Below are positions 58,025 to 64,000 of a stretch of DNA of 64,000 bases, piece after piece; positions within the stretch are counted from its first letter, which is position 1, and every line of letters starts with the position of its first letter. Source of the DNA: Echinarachnius parma (taxonomy: Eukaryota > Echinodermata > Echinoidea > Clypeasteroida > Echinarachniidae). Position numbers and translations under genes: made by a program. Where the stretch lies: assembly GCA_037951105.1 (NCBI GenBank), contig JBAMJV010001346.1, positions 23,501 to 87,500 of the forward strand, in the 5' to 3' direction. Under the pieces are notes generated by a model that saw only the letters and a list, made by a program, of their open reading frames with translations, ran no database searches and had not been told where the DNA came from.

Positions 58025-59455
58025 GATAGCCAACATGAAACCAGAGAAGGCAGACAGACAGTTCAGCATATGTGGTGCATGACAGCCCTCTCCGATTCAC
58101 CAAACAATATGTGCTGCCCTGACCTGGGTAACTATTATAACTAAGGCTTGACATTACAAACTGAATACATCTCATACAAAAAAATAGTGTACTATACACT
58201 GATCAGCATCATGCACTCGAGTGTTCCTTTCACGCCACCTCAAATTCTTGGTCGTATAGTATAACAAAATACGAGCTTGCATATGTTAACCTTATTAACA
58301 GCGTCTTATTGCACTTGATTTCAAGTTCATTTCAAATACAAAATAATAATTCAATACGCAGAAACAAATGCACCACGGGGAAGGCCCAGGCATAGAGCTG
58401 ATTTCAGTCGAATTTAAAAACATTTTGCCTTGAGATTCCTTTCTCTGTAGTGTAACTTTACCAACGAGATCAAATCTAAAACGACCTTATCATGTTACTG
58501 TTAATCTTTAACCACAAATAGTAATACAATAACTACAGAACCGGGCATGACAACAATAAAGATAATGGCAAAGTATTATCCGGTGCACCTGTGATTATAC
58601 GACATACTATATATGTGTCTACATCTGCAGGCCTAGGTAGTGTATGTTCTCAGTGTCGTAGTTTTTTGTTTTTTGCTTGATGCATACTTTGTCTTTGTGG
58701 CATTCTTTTTTTTATTTTGGGACTTTGAATAGCTAAAATCCAAAAGCTTCCAGGGGCTCCGCCCCTGGACCCCATCCGAAGCGGTTCACCTTTACGCGCT
58801 TGAAGGGTGGGGCATCCCAGGAGATTATTCCTGGCGAAGCGACTGTATGTTTTGCAGTTCAATATACCTTATAGACGCCGATACATTTTGCATTTCTGAA
58901 GTGCCCAATTTTTTTTTAAGGTGTATATTGTGGAATATTCAACCTAGATAGGTTGTGAAACGGTTCTACTCCAAAATAGTAAGTCCAGTTACATCGATGT
59001 AATCTTGATTTCTTCACATACATACATATATGTACAATAATAAAAAGAACTTCAACATCAACAACAGAAGCAACAAGACAAGCTGGTATCGAGGGATGTG
59101 AAAGTGACTGATCGTGCAATAAATGGCAATGATCAGATGATGTTGCAAATTATCATCCACCTACCCAAATTGTATCCATATCACCGCTTTTATCTAATGT
59201 CACACACGCAATGGTGTACTGTGGGCTAACTCATTGATGGGGATATGTGTCGTTGTTATGTTAGCAGCAGTAGTTATTATCATCATCATCATTATAAATG
59301 TTCTTGTTGTCGTTATTGTTTTTTTTTAATTATAATGAATATTTTCTTAATATTTGATTGTGATGCTTTCTATTAATACTGGGGAGGAACACGGTCCACG
59401 CTCCATACCCCCGACGCTAAGCCATTGCCCACACGACACCAATTTACCCCATGTG
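58025..59455. other. Gene-free stretch
   Basis: No ORF with recognised domains. A short GC-rich patch lies at 58748-58830 (CCAGGGGCTCCGCCCCTGG is itself a palindrome at 58750-58768). Confidence 0.5.
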
Positions 59456-59475
59456 AATAACCTCTATCGTTTGTT

Positions 59476-60189
59476 TTTTTTTTTTTATATATTTATATGT
59501 TTTATTGAATTAACAACATCATAATATTTACAAACGATTGAGAAAGATTGGAAAAATTACAAGGAAAATCAAATATGAATCAAAAAAAAGAGAAAAAAAA
59601 AAAAAATAAATAAATAAATAAAAAAATACACAAAATTTCAAACACTGGCAGCAAATGCAGCTTGGGAGAGTACCCGCAACAGACCACCGGCCACCCCGCG
59701 CACAAGCCAACCAAGTAACCATCGAATCCATCCCGCAACTCCACCGACGGGGCCGACTCCACCTCTACATTGTTATTATTAACCCTGTGGTAGTTTACAC
59801 ACTTGGTCGGCTGAAGCCAAACCACACACACAAACACACACACCCACCCCACACACTTGCACACACGCACCCACACATACACAGAAAGCAACACCTTCTC
59901 ATTGTAATAAAGTGGAGCCGCCCCCACCCTCGGGGCGGGAAAGATGCAAAGGCCACCCGGACAGCAGGAGCACGGGGGACCAGCGGGGGGTCACGGAAAC
60001 TCTCTCGAAACTATGGGCCAAATATCGTTAGAAAAGGCATGCTGCAGATGCACACAGCAATACAATATAATGTACATAACAATACAATGTACATAACAAT
60101 ACAATGTACATAACAATACAAAAATGTAGTACAACCAGGATTGAGTAAGCATTGCACAACCTACAGCGATGCCTAATCAGTACCTAGTG
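59476..60189 (-). mobile_element. Retroposed sequence with poly(A) tail and 16-bp target duplication
   Basis: ACCTCTATCGTTTGTT stands at 59460-59475 and 60190-60205. On the minus strand the insert ends TTCAATAAAACATATAAATA followed by an A tail, that is, an AATAAA signal and poly(A). It includes a CA/GT-rich part (59822-59882) and a GC-rich part (59915-59995). No recognisable ORF or RT domain, so it is either a 5'-truncated LINE end or a processed transcript. Confidence 0.85.
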
Positions 60190-60599
60190 ACCTCTATCGT
60201 TTGTTATCCAAACTATATACACAACCATCCGATTAAAACTCCCCTCCTATGTATATATTTTTATTTAAAATCCTTCTACATATACCGCGTATACGGACTA
60301 CAAATGAACGTGAAAGTTGTTAGGATATGGGGATGGTCGAAATCGACTATGGTATCTTTGTAAAACTACCAAACCTTTCAACAATATTCACGGCAAACAA
60401 ATAAAAACGTACTTTGATTTTCTATTAGCAAGGGGGTACATAATATGAGGAATGTATTTCTGTTCACACGGCAATGTATTTTTGTGTGCGAAAGGTTAAA
60501 GAGATGCAAAGAGATGTGTATTTGCTTGTTGAAATTTAACATGAAAAGGTCATTATTTTATTAATCTCTGAAACGAATTTGATGGACACCGTGCAAGGG

Positions 60600-60945
60600 C
60601 ATGTGATCGGATGAGGATTGGGGCAGGGGTGGTGCAGCAAATATCGAGTTGACATGCAACGACAGCGACGTAGCTACGGGAAGGGGAGGGGGGGGGGGGG
60701 GGGCACGGGGTGCATGTTCCCCATTATGATTTGTGACGAACAATACAAACATAAGGGGACAATCTGTGTAAAAATAAAGAAATACATTAGGTGTGCTCCC
60801 CCCCCCCCCCCCCCCCCCCCCAAATCAGGCCAACCAAGATACTCTACTGCTTCATAGTGTATGCCTTATAGGGGCAAGGGATCGGATGAGGGTATAAGGC
60901 CAGGGGGTGGGGCAGCAAATCACGAGTTGACAGGCTACGACACCC
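60600..60945. repeat. Local duplication and GTAGCTACGG/G-run dispersed repeat
   Basis: GGATCGGATGAGG, GGTGGGGCAGCAAAT-type and GAGTTGACA occur at about 60607-60655 and 60880-60932. Between them lies a repeat starting GACGTAGCTACGGG, with a G run, CAAACATAAGGGGACAA and a C run. A second copy of that repeat is at about 61905-62032. Confidence 0.7.
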
Positions 60946-61225
60946 TGCATGGTCGCAAGTTCATAAGATTCACGTATAGACACTGGCCGTATTCATCATG
61001 TTCATTATTTCAAGGCACCGTTATTTGCTCATGACCGGGTTGATAACTAGGACTGCGTGAAATTACCCCCAACACATGGCCCGTCACCTCCCGTCATTAT
61101 GATGATTTCTTGGCTATGCTTGAAGTCAATTGACTGTGACAGAACAGATTGAAGATCGCAGAGTGGCGAATTCAGATATGGGCCAATGATGGGGGGGGGG
61201 GTATATTGGGGGAAGGGGAGCAGTT

Positions 61226-61275
61226 GGGTTCAATCAATGATCAATCAATCAGTCTATAAATCAATCAATCAATCA

Positions 61276-61320
<45 letters not shown>

Positions 61321-61342
61321 CCAAGCAAGCAAGCAAGCAATT

Positions 61343-61399
<57 letters not shown>

Positions 61400-61420
61400 A
61401 TCATTTAATCGACCGCTCAA
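61226..61420. repeat. (AATC)n tetranucleotide repeat
   Basis: About 190 bp of CAAT-type units, interrupted by AAGCAAGCAAGC at 61324-61339. Confidence 0.95.
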
Positions 61421-61466
61421 TCCCTTATATTAAGTAGTTTATATTGCGACAATTGTGTATGAACAG

Positions 61467-61573
61467 GGGGTGTTTTATTAAACACTAACATCGATCTAAG
61501 CATCGATTCAAGGGGACATTTATTACTTTTAAAAATTGATGCTAAATCGATGTCAGTGTTAGTGGAACACCCC
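61467..61573. mobile_element. Short MITE, about 105 bp
   Basis: GGGGTGTTTTATTAAACACT and ACATCGAT at the left pair with ATCGATGTCAGTGTTAGTGG and AACACCCC at the right. Also internal GCATCGAT. Confidence 0.7.
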
Positions 61574-61904
61574 GCAGGGGCAGCTTAGGTCAAGAAGTCA
61601 AAAAGTTTTATCCGGCGGAAAGTTTTGTGCATGCAACAATGGCGACTACTTTCACCACCGGATAGTTGTTTTCGCCGCGCAAATGTTCTATCCACCGGAT
61701 ATCTGTCTACGTTATACGGTGATATGTGACAAAACCTATAGCTACACCACTCACACACACTACGAGATGTGCTTGAGTCTAATTGAGAAAATGGTTAATG
61801 GTCCCCCGGCAGTTCACATCACATAAATCTCCGGTCAATTAAGGAACTATCATCAAATCCTTGGGGGATGTGTGTTGTCATGACTTCTTAGTGCACGACA
61901 TTGG

Positions 61905-62032
61905 CGTAGCTACGGAGGCGTGGGGACAGTCGTTTCCTCCATTATTTGCCAAAACTATGTAAACATAAGGGAAAAACTGTGTAAAAGTAAAGAAACACAA
62001 AAGGTGTGCCACCCCCCCCCCCCCCCCCCCCT
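61905..62032. repeat. GTAGCTACGG dispersed repeat, second copy
   Basis: CGTAGCTACGG, AACATAAGGGAAAAACTGTG, AAGTAAAGAAACACA, GGTGTGCCAC and a C run (62012-62031) match about 60667-60822 in order. Confidence 0.75.
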
Positions 62033-62640
62033 CTCCCAATTATTCGCGTCAATAATAATAATATTCATAATAACATAAATTATAACAATTATGATGCAAT
62101 ATCGATGATCTCTAGACCTTTAACAACAACAAATAATCAAAACTTTATTAAATATTACACATACATGTATTTTCTTGAGACTTCGTATATTGCATTTGTT
62201 AGATCACAGGTGTTCAATATGTCGACTTTCAGTAAGGCTAAATTTCCAATATATTCTTTTACATCAGACCTTTCTCGAATCTTAAATTGAAGTGAGAAAA
62301 CAAAATTAGTGGAAACTAACTAAATTAGGAACGCTCATTTGTATGCACAAAGAAGCATGTAGGACTGATTTTATTTCACTTATTCATTGATTTTATTTCA
62401 CTTAAAGTGTCGGAGGCGTTTATTCTACTTGACATTCACACAAGTGTTGTATACCATTGGGGGCGTGGGGCTCGACGCAGGCGTAGCTCCAGCTCCATGT
62501 TCATTTATCTCAATGTATGTGTTCTGGTTATGCGACAAAAATGTGTTCCAGCGGATTGGGTTAGTTATTGTTATGTCAATCAATTTTCATTATTTACGTC
62601 TGGGACCGCCCTTTATCGTCACAATGATCAGAGAGCGGCA

Positions 62641-62706
62641 GCCTAGGCTTCGAACCCGTGTCGATTCATGCGAAGAGCAGAGCGCTGACCACTAGACCAG
62701 AACACC
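62641..62706 (-). repeat. tRNA-derived SINE head, minus strand
   Basis: On the minus strand, GGTCTAGTGGTCAGCGCTC (A box) and CACGGGTTCGAAGCC (B box) are at tRNA spacing. The body was not delimited. Confidence 0.55.
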
Positions 62707-63014
62707 TCTTCCCGACTCCTACGACATTGGCTTCGTGAAAAGAGACATTTTTTGCTCCGTGGCATCTCGGTCAACAAATTAAATGTTCCGCCAATAAATT
62801 CATCACTCTTTTTTGTAATATAATGAATTCGATTAAAAAAATGTATTTTAATGTATTTTATGTACTTAAATTATGTTCTGGAAAACACTTTGAGAGATCA
62901 CATGTTGTGCCATCCTTATTGTACATGCATGGATGAGCATTCGTGCTTGAGTGAATGAGATCGGGACTGTCCATTCATACATTTTAAAGTACACTTTGTT
63001 TTTGGCATGTACAT

Positions 63015-63292
63015 TAGTTTGTCCTTCAGCAAGACAATTAATCCACAATTGCTGCTCTCTACCCAGGTGTCTAAATGGGTACTATGGTCGGGTGTTAATT
63101 AGCCTTAGCGCCATCATCAGTGGCAGCTCGTATAGTATGCTCCCCGGGGAGTTGAGAAAGTACGCAATATTATTGTGGGTTTGAAATGTACCTGATGACC
63201 ATGGGTAATAATAATTAAATAATTTTTAAAGCGCTTAGAGGCTCTTTGCAATATGCGCTATATAAATGTATATTATTATTATTATTATTAGT
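63015..63292 (+). mobile_element. SINE body and tail, headless copy
   Basis: GTCCTTCAGCAAGACAATTA, AGCCTTAGCGCCATC, AAAGCGCTTAGAGGCTC and GCGCTATATAAATG with a TAT run follow the same order as the SINE at 49814-50560, but no tRNA-like head precedes it. Confidence 0.78.
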
Positions 63293-63389
63293 TAGTAAGT
63301 AATTTGAGTGATGTTTCTTCTAATTTCATGACATGTGATTTTAATCTCCACAAGACTGGAACATAAATTCGGAATCACATGCCAAAGCA

Positions 63390-63665
63390 GTTAGCTGTAA
63401 AGCCCTGGCCGCAATGGACCTACGACGGATTCACGACATGTTCGCGACGAAAATTTGGGGGATTTCGTTGCTTGTTTTTAGATGTTGTACGACAGTCCTA
63501 CGATAAAATAGGTGTCGTGCAACGAAAAATCTGTCGTTGCTTAAAAATCGGACAACCCTGTTTTATGCCACGACATCTCCCCGAAATGTGTGTCTTACTG
63601 GTGTCGTGGACTATCGTACGACATTCGTACGAAAATGACATATTGTGGATGCCAAAATGTTGATG
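63390..63665. repeat. TACGAC/CGTCG-rich segment
   Basis: ACGAC and CGTACGA motifs occur many times (CTACGACGGATTCACGAC, TTGTACGACAGTCCTACGAT, ATCGTACGACATTCGTACG). The style resembles the arrays of the 6-kb element, but no matching ends were found. Confidence 0.5.
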
Positions 63666-63725
63666 TAATAGACCTGTGACATAACCAATAAATGTTATAA
63701 CGTCTATGTCTCTTCCTGTCGTTAA

Positions 63726-64000
63726 AGGGATCTAGTAACTTCGTTGGCATGTGCAGAAAGTGATGGATTGTTTATACAAATGTGTAAGATTCCACTAAGT
63801 GTGGAGTGAAAATTTCCCGTTAATGGATGTTTTATGGCCGAGTAATAAGGAGCGGAAATACAAAGCTATATTCGCTTACTCATTGCACTGACTTTGTACA
63901 CAGTTATAATTTTACAGTGGATAGTAAAAACATCTGAACACTTCAATCGTAAACATCTTTTTGTAACGAAATGGAAATTTGTAAAATCACACCCTGTGCC
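63726..64000. mobile_element. TTAA-target MITE (AGGGA family), copy 5, cut by the window end
   Basis: It begins AGGGATCTAGTAACTTCGTT after TTAA (63722-63725) in the opposite orientation to the other copies. The inner AAACATCTTTTTGTAACGAA block is present. The far end is outside the window. Confidence 0.82.

Overview
This window is eukaryotic. It looks like the genome of a marine invertebrate, probably a deuterostome such as an echinoderm or hemichordate. The evidence is long introns with GT-AG sites, animal-type DIRS and Ty3/gypsy retroelements, tRNA-derived SINEs, very many MITEs, and long microsatellites and poly-G/poly-C runs. The species cannot be fixed by eye.

The only host gene I can support is the 3' part of a xanthine dehydrogenase/oxidase (XDH) gene on the + strand. 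Seventeen exons between 12584 and 43682 keep phase throughout and encode 799 codons plus a TAG stop. They cover the linker after the FAD domain and the whole molybdenum-cofactor domain. The 2Fe-2S and FAD exons must lie before position 1, because I find no upstream exon in 1-12583. Most catalytic residues are present, but Lys replaces the substrate-binding Arg, Ala replaces a substrate-pocket Thr, and two Cys used by mammals for XDH-to-XO conversion are missing. One intron (11) has a GC donor.

Layout. 1-8990: a decayed DIRS retrotransposon (minus strand, about 391-7331) lying in a cluster of a foldback repeat whose main palindrome spans 7443-8869. 9043-12490: a 2.1-kb long-TIR element holding a piggyBac-like MITE, then inverted arrays of a 16-bp repeat. 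12584-43682: XDH, with introns filled by MITEs (TA, TTAA and 8-bp target duplications), a dead Ty3/gypsy pol, SINE-like pieces, a 6-kb element rich in ACGTC motifs, and a tandem MITE array. 43683-64000: the 3' UTR and then gene-poor sequence made of MITEs, SINEs, a retroposed sequence with a 16-bp target duplication, a 342-bp near-perfect palindrome and simple repeats.

The most interesting signal is inside XDH. At least seven exons have degenerate 'ghost' copies nearby. Exon 5 has five ghosts and exon 8 has three; exons 6, 11, 14, 15 and 16 have one each upstream, and exon 10 has one downstream. Spacing between copies is about 145-220 bp, mostly near 190. The upstream ghosts keep the 3' end of the intron and the 5' part of the exon. 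The downstream ghost keeps the 3' part of the exon and the donor. This is what repeated short tandem duplications across splice junctions would leave when only the outermost complete exon stays functional.
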